DNA of 64,000 nt. It comes from Anastrepha obliqua. Lineage: Eukaryota > Arthropoda > Insecta > Diptera > Tephritidae. This document shows positions 31,540 to 42,580 of the stretch, piece after piece. Made by a program: the position numbers and the translations under genes. The stretch's first letter is position 1. Each line of letters opens with the position of its first letter. The notes under the pieces are model-generated. The model did not search any database. It saw only the letters and a list, made by a program, of their open reading frames with translations, and was not told where the DNA came from. The stretch is from NCBI RefSeq assembly GCF_027943255.1, contig NC_072893.1, positions 33,812,001 through 33,876,000 on the forward strand, given 5' to 3'.

Positions 31540-32048
31540 CAATTTGAAAAATTTTCTCGTCAGAAAACACAAGGTTCGGAAATTGGCCGCTTTCGGCCAA
31601 GCGAAGCAACTCCTTCGCTCTGTCAAGTCTGACTTGTTGATGCTTTAATGTGAGATCATGCACCTTTTAGATCTTGTAAGGCTTAACTTCGAGATAATTT
31701 TTCAGTATGCGGCGGATGCTACGGTCAGATATTTTCAATTCTTTCACTATTTGATTGGCACTTCGTCGGGAATTTCGCTCAAGTCGTTTCTTCACTTTTC
31801 GAACCATTTCAAGTGACGTTGCAGTCTTTTGATGACCAGCCAAATATAATGCAATCACGCTTTTACGTTTGAAATCCATTACTGCTCTTCTTTTCTCGCG
31901 TTTAATCTCGACAAAATTCTTCCACGCGCATGTAAACAATACTCTGAACTGTCATTTAGCCAACTAATAGACAGCTGATTCCCGTGCATCCCTGTGCATC
32001 AACTTTTCGAGCGGTCTGAAGTTGGTTATACTTCAAGTGCTGGACCCT
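31540..32048 (-). mobile_element. Tc1-like element, 3' truncated
   Basis: The right end shows GGTTATACTTCAAGTGCTGG ACCCTG, a Tc1-type terminal repeat, at 32022-32048. The minus-strand N-terminus reads VMDFKRKSVIALYLAGHQKT, then ATSLEMVRKVKKRLERNSRR, SANQIVKELKISDRSIRRIL and LEVKPYKI, stop. A helix-turn-helix with a GRK-type linker is typical. After LTLKHQQVRL-like text the catalytic half is missing. Confidence 0.75.
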
Positions 32049-33095
32049 GTAAACCACACAAGAGCCTTCTTAAATAGTTCAAGTAAGTAATTGATATGCA
32101 TTTTACTCTACACTTCAGATGTGTTCCTGCGAACAAGTAAGGCATTTATTTTTCAATCGTGATGGAAAAACATCGTTCTTCCTTTATCTAGTGAACTCAG
32201 TATAAAATAGTGTACGATGCATATTTTTAATATCGCATTGATGTCAAACTAGTTCTTGAGACATTACCTCTCAGGTAGGTGCATCCACTCTTCCGAACTG
32301 TCCTCAGTTATATTTTGTGATATTCTCTAAGCTTGCCTTTGCCATGAAATCTTATTTATGTAAACAACTAGCTGTAATTAGTGGGTTAAGTTTTGTAATA
32401 ATTTCAGTAACTTCTATTAGTCCATAGGCAATTTGTGGCACCCATGGCATATTCGTTCATTTTCCAGAGTATAGCGTATAGTTGTGTATAGAGAATGCGC
32501 AGTTGCTCGAAATACTGCCATCTGAATTTCCAGAAGTTTAGACTTGATCCATTTAAGGCAGATACCAGTGAGAAACAATATAGGTTCTGTGATTAGGAGT
32601 TACTAAAATAATCATTTATTTTTTACAATGACTCTTTGAGCCTAGATTGTTTCAGAATTATCGTGAAACCTAATTATCTTACAGTAAAATACTTAAGCTT
32701 ATTTTACAACTATTGCGTAAATTAAAATAACTATTAAAAGTCTAGTACTAAGTTATTGAATTTCGGTACGAAAATAAACGACAAACGGAAAGCCAATATA
32801 GAAAATTGGAAAAATAAATGAAGGTGTGAACGAGTATGAGTATCTCTTTCACCAATCTTGGTTGGCCTAATATGTATTTAGAAGAATTCTCCCATTCATT
32901 ATAATTTAAAACTGTTCCAAGCTCTAAAGTTTTGAGTGATCCTTGCGATAGAATTCCGTATTTCATCGGCCAAGGCTTTTTCTATTTTTTTTGCCCGCTC
33001 ACTTACCGCACAGTTTTCGATAAAAAATATCCCTCACCAACATTAATTCCCTTTAGTTTTACTTCTACTAATGTCCAACTATTTGCCATTTTCAG
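32049..33095. other. 3' part of intron 2 with splice acceptor
   Basis: AT-rich, non-coding. The last 35 bases show a CTAAT branch-site match (33067-33071) and a pyrimidine-rich tract ending TTTTCAG (33089-33095), the acceptor for exon 3. Confidence 0.55.
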
Positions 33096-34459
33096 AACCA
33101 ACGGCTACAAGTAAGGCAGCCCCACCGAAACCTGAAAATAAGGGTCCCCTTCGTGCACTCAGATCGCAGGAGCGTGATCGCGTTCCGCTTAGTACGAATG
33201 CATCACGCGCGAAAAGCGGCACAGCAGCATCAAATCCAAAGGCGGCTGGCGGAAATGTTGCTGCGACCACCAGTAAAAACGGAGTCGTTAGCGAACGTTT
33301 AGCCAGCAATGCGGCAGAAAATGGTCGCCGCAGTGCCATTGCGAATTTGGCCGCACAACGCAAACTATTAAAATCTTCGCCCAACTACAAGATCTACAGC
33401 TCGCGTCGTTTCGGTTCGAGTGCAAGCAGCTCGAATGCGAGTATCTTCCGGCGCAGCGATGAACGGCGTCGCTCCAAAACACAAACGGCACAACTTAACT
33501 ATCTACTACGGACCTATGCTACTCAGCTAAATGCACGTAACACTCTCAGCAAACAATCGGTGTTGCCAAAGTTTATGGTGCCCGCGCGCAATCAACACAT
33601 GCAAAGTCGCACACTCGACGTCACACCTACGCATGTGGTCCACTTGACATCGGCCATACAGCGCGATTTAATGCCGATCGATAGTGAAATCAAGGATCGC
33701 ATTGCTCTAGGCCGTCCGCGCTTAAACAAATCATCCGCACAAAAGGCCAAAAACCAAGATCCCATGAACGGTTGGCATCATCCACCATCTCAGGCACTCT
33801 TCTTGTCACATTTCAATCAGCACAGCAAAGGTAATGCTGAATCGCAGGAACAGTACAGTCATTTGAAGCAAAACTCCATTTTTGATTCAGTGGATAAAAA
33901 GTCGAAACGTCAAAATGCGTTGGATGAATTTGTGGTACATGTCAATGAGGTAACACCGCGTAATTCGCCACGTCGAGTGGCACGCAATCAAACTCCGAAT
34001 TTCGAACAATCATATTTGAGTCGTGCAATGCGCCAACAAGCTGATGAAGTAGACGCAGCAACATCTGCGCCACAGCCGTCAATGGACGCAACAAAAGCAA
34101 TGACAACTACGCCACCAGCACCTCAATTGCCTAGCGTTATACAGAGCAATACCGTTTCCTATAGCACAAAGCCATTACCGCAACTACAACCGGCAAACGA
34201 GGAACGTAACATAACGAATGTGCTGCCGGCCACACTGGAAATACCAGAACCAATGGCCAACAATACGACAGTCAAGAAACTGACTCTACCCGCTCTGGTA
34301 CCTCCGCAGTCTGAAGCATCGCCACCTCGCGTGCCCAAACAAGTCCTGAGAATAACGAAACACTCACCTACATCACAGTTGAACAAAGCTAATGCTGCCC
34401 AAGCTGCCGCCCTAAACCAGATGCGTTTCAATCATAGTGCACATTTAAAAAAATTTTGA
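33096..34459 (+). CDS. Exon 3 of uncharacterised gene (Ser/Ala/Gln-rich protein)
   Basis: This is the longest host-like open frame, 453 codons after the splice junction, ending in TGA at 34457-34459. It opens with EPTATSKAAPPKPENKGPLR and carries RSQERDRVPLS, a basic stretch RRSDERRRSKTQTAQLNYLL, DPMNGWHHPPSQALFLSHF, DEFVVHVNEVTPRNSPRRVA, and a Pro/Thr/Ala-rich region before LKKF. It is rich in Ser, Ala, Asn, Gln and Arg and appears mostly disordered, with no membrane segment and no domain I recognise. An ATG at 33071 lies in the intron's pyrimidine/branch region and is not favoured as the start. Joined to exons 1-2 the protein is 500 residues. Codon use is GC-richer than the surroundings and free of stops, unlike the adjacent transposon debris. 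Confidence 0.75.
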
Positions 34460-35044
34460 AAAAGCGAAATGAAGATTTAGAGAAAAGAGTGTTCATGGAT
34501 ACCAGATAAGCATACATGTGAGGTTAAGATATAGTTATTGGAAATGTAAGAAGAAGACTAAGAAGTGAAGAAAATATATACATGCACACATATGTAGGTG
34601 ACATATCTCGAGAACGAGAAGGATCGATGCGTAGGTTGGTGAATGCAGGGAAAGAATTGACGAATAGAAAATGTAATCACTTCGCTAGAACCATAAACTG
34701 CCTTTCTTCTCGATCTTGACCAAAGCATTGTCACCTGCCCTCGCATCAATTTCCTTTTCCTTCTCATTTAATGAATCGACAATTTGTTGTGCAAAATTGT
34801 TTCCATTGATTAGAACAAAGTAAAAATTTCTCGTTCCCCATTTGGTTATTTTTCGTTGCGGTAATCGTGTAGATATGTCAGTAAAATGTGGAACTCGAAT
34901 TTCGAAAAGTAAAATTATTAAACTTACTTTCGAAAGATCACCTGAAATTGATGTGTTGTTGCAATTTGTATAAAGATTAAATGGAATCATACGACAATAA
35001 AAGTGGGAACTTTTTTTTTTAATTTCTTCGTCAGAGGGTTGTAA
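34460..35044. other. 3' untranslated/intergenic sequence
   Basis: It follows the stop codon of the three-exon gene. The first AATAAA on the plus strand that I see is at 34996-35001, about 540 bases downstream. A minus-strand ORF of 137 codons (34685-35098) has no recognisable content. Confidence 0.4.
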
Positions 35045-35860
35045 AGGGGATATCATATTGGAGGTATTTTTTCCTGCAGGGTTTTTTTGACAGATCACGC
35101 GTGGCTACTGTCAAACTAAATACATCATTTTTTTATTATTTATTGCCATTTCATCATGAAAAGACTTGCGTCTCAACCATGTCTACAAATCGTATAATTA
35201 TACGAGTATTACGAAAATCGACGCTCTGTGAAAAGTGTTCATCACGCGCTCAGGCCAACTTATGGTGTACAGCGATGAGACCCATTTTTGCTTTAATGGC
35301 TACGTCAATAAACAAAATTTCCGTATTTGAGTTGAAGAGCAACTCAAAGCCCTTCAAGAACAACATTACATCAATTAAAAACAACCCTTTCGTGCGGCCT
35401 TTGGCTGGAGGAATCATCGGTCCGTATTCCTTCCAAGACGGGGCTGGCGCCAATGCAACAATGAATGGTGAACGCTATCGCGCCATAATAAACGACTTTT
35501 TGATGCCGGATAAACGCAAATTGAAGCCCGTGATCACAACATGTGGTTCCAGCCCATGAAACAATGGATTTACTACGTCAATGTTTCGAACCAGTGGATT
35601 GACCACCGAGATCGTGTGATATCATACCTTTGGGCTTTTATTTGTGGGGTTATGAAAATCTAAATATTTTGTGGATAAACCGGCTTTGATTTAAAGTTAT
35701 TTACAAGATATCGACCAAAGTCAGCGAGTCATTCAAAATTGGTGTTTATGTATGACCGAATTACGGCGCAGTTGCGGCCAACATTTGAAGTGGTTTTTAA
35801 AGAATAAATTTCACGAACGTTCCTAGACAAAAATAACAAAGATTGCGCATTCAATTTGAG
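35045..35860 (+). mobile_element. DD41D-type element, internally deleted pseudogene
   Basis: The N-terminal text RIIIRVLRKSTLCEKC (same DNA as VQLYEYYENRRSVKSV in another frame, matching 24815) runs straight into a first-Asp region LSDETHFCFNGYVNKQ near 35270. Next comes GGIIGPYSFQDGAGANATMN, GERYRAIINDFLMP, then a decayed HDNMWFQ, ISYLWAFICGVMKI and a tail. Several frameshifts and stops; about 300 bp is deleted after the N-terminus. The same family is at 24100-24896. Confidence 0.7.
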
Positions 35861-36101
35861 CTTTCGCTGTTGTTTTTTTTTTCAAATTAAAATCCGATTC
35901 CTCTCAATTGATCACCCTTTAGTAATCGTATTTCAGCTTATGATTTTATAAAAGTTATGCCTGGTAGGCCAGCTCTTTAGCTAATAGATTTAACATCAGT
36001 GGTCTTAAATGGTCAGCGTCTAGTTTGCCACTACTCAAACAAGTCGGCATCCTCGGAGTGGGATAAATACAGGGGGCGTAGACAAGCAAACCTGTTTACT
36101 A

Positions 36102-37096
36102 CTGTGGGCAAAAAGTAAGGTGAATTTGGTTGTAAAATGAAAAATCTTTATTTATTCTTGTAAATCAATTTCATCCCCTTCAAAATAATCCCCTCTCGAT
36201 GAAATACACTTATGCCAACGATTTTTCCAATCCCCGAAACATGCCAAATAGTCCATTTCCGGTATAGCCATCAGCACCTTCTTCGATTCAGCTTTTATCT
36301 CCTCAATCGACTCGAAACGCGTTCCCCGGAGTGGTCTCTTGAGTTTTTGACGTGCTCTTTTCGGTCTGGCCTCGCCTTTAGCACGATATTCGCTTGATTG
36401 GTCGGTTGTTTCAGGGTCGTAAGCATAAATCCAAGTCTCATCTCCCGTAATGATGCATTTGAGCTTGTCCTGATAGTCTGAAAGCATTGTTTCACACACA
36501 TCAACGCGACGACTTTTTTCCAAGAAATTGAGAGTTTTGGGTACCAAACGAGATTTGACTTTTCGTAGGCCCAAATGGTCTTTCAAAATGGTTTTCACAG
36601 ATCCTTCTCATATTCCGATCATATCAGTAAGGTCTTTAACAGTCAACCGACGATTTTTGAGCACTAACTCCTTCACTTTATTGACGTGTTGGTCATCTGT
36701 TGACGTCGATGGTCGTCCGGAGCGCTCCAAGTCATCAACACGTTCTCGACCCTCTTTGAAGTCTTTGTACCACTTATAAATATTTTTCTGCGACATGGTC
36801 GAATCACCAAATGCCTTCTGCAACATGCTAAACGTTTCCGCAGCCGAAATTTCATTCCGCAAACAAAATTTGATGGCACTTCTCTGCTCAATCAAATCAG
36901 ACATTGTAAAAATCGAAAAATGCACTCTTGGTCGTTTGGTAAACACAAGCGTAAATATATTACTGATAATGACATTCACATGAAAGTTGGCCCAGATGTT
37001 ATTAACAGTGTTGCCAACTCATAAAAAAAATAACTAGAGCGAAATTTTAATCTCGCGAAGTTTGACAAATAAATTCACCTTACTTTTTGTCCACAT
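36102..37096 (-). mobile_element. mariner with intact ends, catalytic core deleted
   Basis: The inverted repeats TGTGGGCAAAAAGTAAGGTG (36103) and its partner CACCTTACTTTTTGTCCACA have TA on both sides (36100-36101, 37097-37098). The minus-strand transposase begins MSDLIEQRSAIKFCLRNEIS (about 36905). It runs through FGDSTMSQKNIYKWYKDFKE and LERSGRPSTSTDDQHVNKVK to a TGA at 36608-36610. It resumes in the same frame with KDHLGLRKVKSRLVPKTLNF and CIITGDETWIYAYDPET (first Asp present). Then RARQKLKRPLRGTRFESIEE shows a clean junction that removes the second and third Asp. Otherwise it is well preserved and so fairly young. Confidence 0.9.
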
Positions 37097-37109
37097 TAGT
37101 ACATAGGCC

Positions 37110-37920
37110 GACAATATTGGTGTGTGTCTTTTCTCTTTCATGGGTCTTTTCCAAGACTCGGTATATTGTGAATATCTGGTCGATGGTGGACTTTCCACGT
37201 CTAAAGCCACGCTGATAAGGTCCAGTCAGTTAGTTGATGGTGGGCTTCAGCCTCTCACATAATACGCTTGCTAAAACCTTATAGGCGATATTTAGAAGAC
37301 TAATCCCGCGGTAATTGGCACAGGTCGTAGAATCACCTCTTTTTTTTGGATTGGGCAGAGTCACTTATATTCCAAACGGAATTAGTGCTTTCATCCGACT
37401 ATATTTTGCACCTTACCAGCTTCTTTCCGCCATTTTTGAATAGCTCAGCTGGCATTCTGTGAGCTCCCGAATCATCGCTATTCGCTTCTCGTCATGGTCG
37501 GGTAGCGCAACGACAGTTCCGTCGTCAGCGATTGCGGTATGGCTATCTTCATATTCTCTATGACATGCGCTGTTGCCACCTTTGAACAAGTTTGAGAAGG
37601 GTTCCCTCCAAAATTTAAGCACGTCTTTGTTTTGACAGGAAAACGTGCCGATCTTGAAGCCTCCTCTAAACTGCCGAGCTTTCTCTTAGTTTTTAGTCGT
37701 TTTTCCTGTTGGCTAGCATCTCAAGCTCCTCGCGCTCACGTATTTCGGCTCTCATTTCCTCCTTGTGATGAAACGTCTATCTTCGTTTATCAGCTCCCGG
37801 TAGTGATCCCACATGGCTCGCGTTGCGCCCGATCGCAGCGTGGCTCTATAGGCAGCATCCATTCTTTGCGCGGCAGCATGGCATTCCTCGTCGTACCAAT
37901 TGATATTTCGGACTCCTTTT
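37110..37920 (-). mobile_element. RTE-like LINE reverse-transcriptase remnant
   Basis: The minus strand from about 37905 reads YDEECHAAAQRMDAAYRATL, ATRAMWDHYRELINEDRRF, a decayed middle, then TLPNPKKRGDSTTCANYRGI, SLLNIAYKVLASVL, LTGPYQRGFRRGKSTIDQIF and YRVLEKTHERKDTHQYC. This is RT motif order 0-2a of the RTE/craniofacial-type group. It lacks the YxDD motif and endonuclease and contains stops. Confidence 0.75.
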
Positions 37921-38090
37921 CCTAATATATTGACTTTTTTTTCTTATTCTGCTAAGGTGTGTTACCTTTTTTTATCTTTCCTTATCTATTTTATTTTGTC
38001 TTGTCTTACCTTATCTTATGGTATCTTTTCGTGTATTTTGCTTTTTGATCTGGATATCTTTATTTATCTTATATATGGTATATCTATATA
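37921..38090. repeat. TTATC-rich low-complexity sequence
   Basis: Degenerate TTATCTTAT/CTTTTTTTAT motifs occur on both sides of the duplicated SINE (37965-38040 and 38575-38635), suggesting the SINE inserted into a TTATC-type microsatellite. Confidence 0.5.
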
Positions 38091-38572
38091 TAATTGGCGC
38101 ATACACCTTTTTTGGTTGTTTGGCCGAGCTCCTCCTCCTATTTGTTGTGCGCGTCTTGATGTTGTATCCACAAAAGAAGGGACCTAAAGTTTCAAGCCGA
38201 CTCCGAACGGCAGATATTTTTTATGAGGAGCTTTTTCATGGCAGAAACACACTCGGAGGTTTGCCATTGCCTACCGAGGAGCGATCGTTGGTTGTTTGGC
38301 CGAGCTCCTCCTCCTATTTGTTGTGCGCGTCTTGATGTTGTATCCACAAAAGAAGGGACCTACAGTTTCAATCCGACTCCGAACTGCAGATATTTTTTAT
38401 GAGGAGCTTTTTAATGGCAGAAACACACTCGGAGGTTTGCCATTGCCTACCGAGGAGCGATCGTTGTTAGAAAAGACGTCTTCTTCATTTTGGTGTTTCA
38501 CCGAGATTAGAACCTAAGTTCTCTCCGAATTTCGAATGGTAGTCACACATCAACCCATTCGTCTACGGCGGC
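38091..38572 (-). mobile_element. tRNA-derived SINE with 176 bp internal duplication
   Basis: On the minus strand the head is GCCGCCGTAGACGAATGGGT (about 38572) with TACCATTCGAAATTCGGAG following. The body segment from GGTTGTTTGGCCGAGCTCC to GAGGAGCGATCGTT is present twice in tandem, 38114-38289 and 38290-38465, with only a handful of differences. Other copies in the window have one body unit. Confidence 0.9.
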
Positions 38573-39245
38573 TTTTATTTATCTTTTCTTACATTATTTT
38601 ATCTTACCTTAATTTATCATATCTTATCTTGTCTCTGCCAAAAAAATACTACGTAAATATTTAAATTTTTCTTATGCAGACTTATGATAACTCAAAATCT
38701 ACACAAGATTACATTCACATGTCTGCTTGCATAAAACATTACATTGTTTCTTTTGGTCGGCTAACTCTGCTCCGTCGCATTTTATCCAATCTTGTAGCCT
38801 GATCGTCGAGCATAGGGCTGTGGCATGTAAATAATTTGACATGAAAAAGGCGCGACTGCTTCCTCAGCCTCTTTTTATATTTACTTTTCAAATTTTACAC
38901 AAGTATATAAGTACATGCTTATGTGCATATGTGTGCTATGCAAATCTTAAGTGATTTTTAATGACTATGTAGGCGTGTAATCACATTAAAAATGTAAAAT
39001 GCATAGTGGAGTTTTATGTGTGTCGTTTTATTCTAGAAATGAAATGAACTAATCAATTTCTGTTGAGAATGAGAAGAAACCATCATCATTTTTAAGTGTT
39101 TAAAAAACGAGCAAAATCGGTATAACCAATTGCGAACAAATAAGAAAAATTATAATAGAAAAAATTTAAATGAATAAAATAACTTCATATCAAACATTTG
39201 TCTTTAGTTATGGTGAGCCATATATATTTATGTATGTACAACATA
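38573..39245. other. No gene recognised
   Basis: It begins with TTATC-rich low complexity (to about 38635), then ordinary AT-rich sequence without a supported ORF. Confidence 0.4.
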
Positions 39246-39502
39246 TAATTGTCGCTTACGCCCTTTTTGTATGTCTGGCCGAGCTCCTCTTGCTATTTTT
39301 GCTGTTCGTCTCCACAAATGGACGGACCTACAGTTTCAAGTCGCCTCCAAACGGCAGATATTTTTTTAAGAGAAACTTTTTCATGGCAGCAATACGCTCG
39401 GACAGTCGACCGCTACTAGAAAAAACGTTTTCTATGAATTGGTGCTTCATGTTTGAGGTTTCGAACCAGTGCGCTTCCGAATGGTAGTCGTGGCCATGGC
39501 GG
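39246..39502 (-). mobile_element. tRNA-derived SINE
   Basis: The minus strand shows CCGCCATGGCCACGACTACC ATTCGG (A-box side), GGTTCGAAACCTC (B box, about 39458-39470), then the SINE body in order, ending GGGCGTAAGCGACAATTAT. More diverged than the 30085 copy. Confidence 0.8.
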
Positions 39503-39519
39503 ATATTAAAAGTTATTAG

Positions 39520-40200
39520 TTCTGAATTATTCTGCGCCTGTCTAGTCGTCTGGCACTAGTGATACCCTGTGGAGAAAGATACAGGCATGTCAGAAAACTA
39601 CAATCAGGACAGCTACGAGATGCCTGCCGATATCCCTGCAACAGCTTTACAATGAGGCTTCCATGCTCCTAGTTAAGGAACAAAGCAAAATGCTCTATAA
39701 GCAATTTCTGCTAGGGTGCTACCGAAGGTAGAGCTTGCGTCACCTCCCAAGCACGTCAGGAAGCATCTCTTCAACTACACGGACGAGATCCAGGACAAAG
39801 CAAATCTACAACTACTGGACCGGACAGTATACAAACAAGCATTAAACGACATTCATCGGGAGCTCCTTACCACCCTCCTAAATTCCCGACCCCCGAATGA
39901 CATTAGCGAAGTCCAAACACCACCTATTACTAACGAAGAGCTTCAGTTGTCTCGCTAGAGCCGTGTAACTTTGGCCCAATCACGCTCTGGATATTGTATC
40001 GAATTAAACTCCTACTTATCCAGAATCGACCCCGACATACCCAATATATTTCCAGGATGTGAAGACACACCGCACTACACTAACCACCTATTTACATGAC
40101 TTATTAAACCTACTCACCTAACACCTCTTTCCCTCTACAGCCAAGCTACTCAGATGAAACTACTACCAACCTACTCCACCAACCAGCCTTACCAATCGAA
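39520..40200 (+). mobile_element. Jockey-clade LINE 3' part (pseudogene)
   Basis: The plus strand shows LYNEASMLLVKEQSKMLYKQ and FLLGCYRR in one frame, then across frameshifts ITNEELQLSR, VTLAQSRSGYCIELNSYLSR and IDPDIPNIFPGCEDTPHYTN with HLF, the Cys/His tail of Jockey-like ORF2. It then reads THLTPLSLYSQ-like text before the 3' end. RT and RNase H upstream are missing. Confidence 0.75.
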
Positions 40201-42250
40201 GTCAAATTGCCAAATATCTCAGCCAATAAACAGAAGCATATTTTCACAAATAAAAGAACTTATCTAGCTTTGGTCGGTCATTTTGTCTGGCATTGAAAGG
40301 AATTGTTATCCAATAAATTCAAAATTTACATCTGGAAATAAATAACTTTGAAAAATATATTCTAAATTTTGTGGTCATTCATGCCAAGTAAACGAAGCTC
40401 AATAAAACATTCGAAACTGAAACAAAAGTATTAAAAGTGGCGACTGCCCACACGCATTCGTGCTGTTACTCTCATCAACATAGTTGCGGTTATTGTTATT
40501 GCAAACAACCATCAACCTTTGTGGCAAATAAACAAAGAAGCGAGCTGAGTGACAAAAGGGCTCCGTTTCATTCAAAAAATACTTCACGTATGTTTTGTAT
40601 GAGTTTTAGACAAGTCTTAAAAGCAATTCCACTTTTATGGTGTCAAATGAAATGAAATGAAAACTTAAAATGACCACATGAATGTGGAGAGAAATAATCC
40701 TTTGCGCATCCGTTTGCAAACGACAAAAATTTTTGGATGAGTGGTGGCGAAAATGACAAGCCAACTGCTGGACGCAGCACCAGCACCAGTAGATAGTATC
40801 AAGAAATCCGAGCAAAGTACAAAACTAATACAGCGAGCATTAAAATGTCATTTGTCACAGCAAACGAAAATGCACTCAGACATACACAGGAATATAAGCA
40901 ACTGTGCACCCTGCAGGGAGTAGTTAAAATACATTTCTTGGCAGAAGTGGTGATATTTCTCAATTGTGTTGTGACTAGATTTTAATTTTTTTTAAAGTAA
41001 GTTTTAATAACAGATTTCGGAATTTTATGTTCTGTGGTGAAAAAGTCGTACTCGCTTGTTATGTAATGCGCTTACCTGTTGATGCGAGCGAATTGCCGAA
41101 ATTATGAGCATTTAAGCGTCCACTGCTCCAGGACGGGTTTCTATACTTGCTCGGCTTGAAGGTGATTCTCTGAAACTTAAGTGTTTTTGTTTTATTAATT
41201 ATTAATTTTATTATAACAAATTGCAAGTGCTAGGAAAGATTTCAAAATCGAAAGAAATTCTCCAGTGATTATTTCAAGAAACATCTCCTTTAACAAATGC
41301 ATTTTGATTTTTTTCAGATGGTTTGCGACTTTGATGCGCACCACAAAAAAACTTGTTTAACAAGACGCGTTTGTTCAAATGTTGCTTTATTATGCGTGTA
41401 AAAATTGATTAAATAAACTGTCACTTAAAAACTATACGTAGCAAAATTAAAAATGTGCATTTTTATACCGAACTAAAAAAGGATTTACTTTCATATCACA
41501 ATTTTTTATGTAACAAAGTATGAAAAATGGTCCTTCTACGGTTGTTCACAAACGAACTAAAGCAATAATTCAATTATCTGATTCCATCTACAGCTATATT
41601 TTCTAGAATGTGAAAGAACGAAAATTGCATCCGTCACCTGCGATCATCTTGTTGAGGAGGAAATCTAGAGTGCCGTTTTTTTATGAAACATCATCATAAA
41701 ATTGTTTTGTATCTTTATTTTTTCATATATTTATATTCTGATAATTTATTTACCGACAACCTGTTCGAAAATCAAGGTTCAAGGTTCAAGAAGTGGCCAT
41801 AGCACAACTTTTGCTGTAGTGGAGAATGACGGTAGCCTCATATGCAATGGTTGACAGATTCCGAATAGCTCCATTTTTTTGCTGAGGCATTGTCCTCTGT
41901 CAGTCTGTCGAGCGTTTGTCGAATCAGGGGTAAATTAATAAAATATTCTAACAAAATAAGGCTTCTGTGCCACATAGGCATCCTTGGAATTGTGAAAGCC
42001 GGTTCAATAGCTACATATAAATAGTAAATTCATATTGCTACCCCTCCATTACTTTCGACACATTCTCCTCGAATGACACTTTAAAATTATCAACCTCCAT
42101 TCTTCCCACTTGAGTTGAATGGTCTCATTTCAATCATCTGAACACCATTATAAACCCTGACTGTAAAAAATCCCTATCCCAACTTCCTTTTCCAAACACC
42201 AAATCATAACTTTCAAACGACTGAGACTCGGTCATACTACACTAATGCAT
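40201..42250. other. No gene recognised
   Basis: AT-rich, with only short ORFs. A small open frame from ATG at 40737 (MSGGENDKPTAGRSTSTSR) ends after 19 codons and has no donor site. AAATGAAATGAAATGA repeats near 40645. I cannot assign this segment. Confidence 0.4.
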
Positions 42251-42254
42251 GAAC

Positions 42255-42549
42255 ATCTTCTCCGGTTGGGAGTGCATTGTCAAGCAGTGGAATGATTGGG
42301 CCACATGTTTTTGAAAGTCATCGAGAGCAAGAAATTTCTGTGGACGGTATCTCTTATCGGCGCATGCTGAACGAATATTTTGTGCCAGTAATGATAATGA
42401 ATGACGACTGGCGCGCTTTGCTAAACTCAGCTTTAAGTGATTATAGCGCTAATCAAGAAGAGAAGAATGATAGAATATCCTTTTTTCGGTAATACACACA
42501 TGGTTTCGGCAAGATAACGCTTCGCTCCGTACGGCCAGAGATACCATGG

Positions 42550-42550
<1 letters not shown>
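42255..42550 (+). mobile_element. DD41D transposase fragment
   Basis: The plus strand reads SSSGMIGPHVFESHREQEIS, VDGISYRRMLNEYFVPVM, then after a frameshift HTWFRQDNASLRTARDTMA (second catalytic Asp). It ends at a TA microsatellite (42552-42578) that borders the next insertion. The C-terminal text at 44190-44400 could be its continuation. Confidence 0.65.

Positions 42551-42578
<28 letters not shown>

Positions 42579-42580
<2 letters not shown>

Noticed and set aside
33071..33095. ATG at 33071 as the start of the 462-codon ORF
   Set aside because: It lies within a CTAAT branch site and pyrimidine tract ending TTTTCAG; the splice model with phase match to exon 2 is better.
34685..35098. 137-codon minus ORF downstream of the three-exon gene
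   Set aside because: No recognisable content, biased A/T composition, and overlap with the start of a DD41D remnant.
40737..40923. Small ORFs around MSGGENDKPTAGRSTSTSR
   Set aside because: Ends after 19 codons, no splice donor, no similarity; too little to call a gene.
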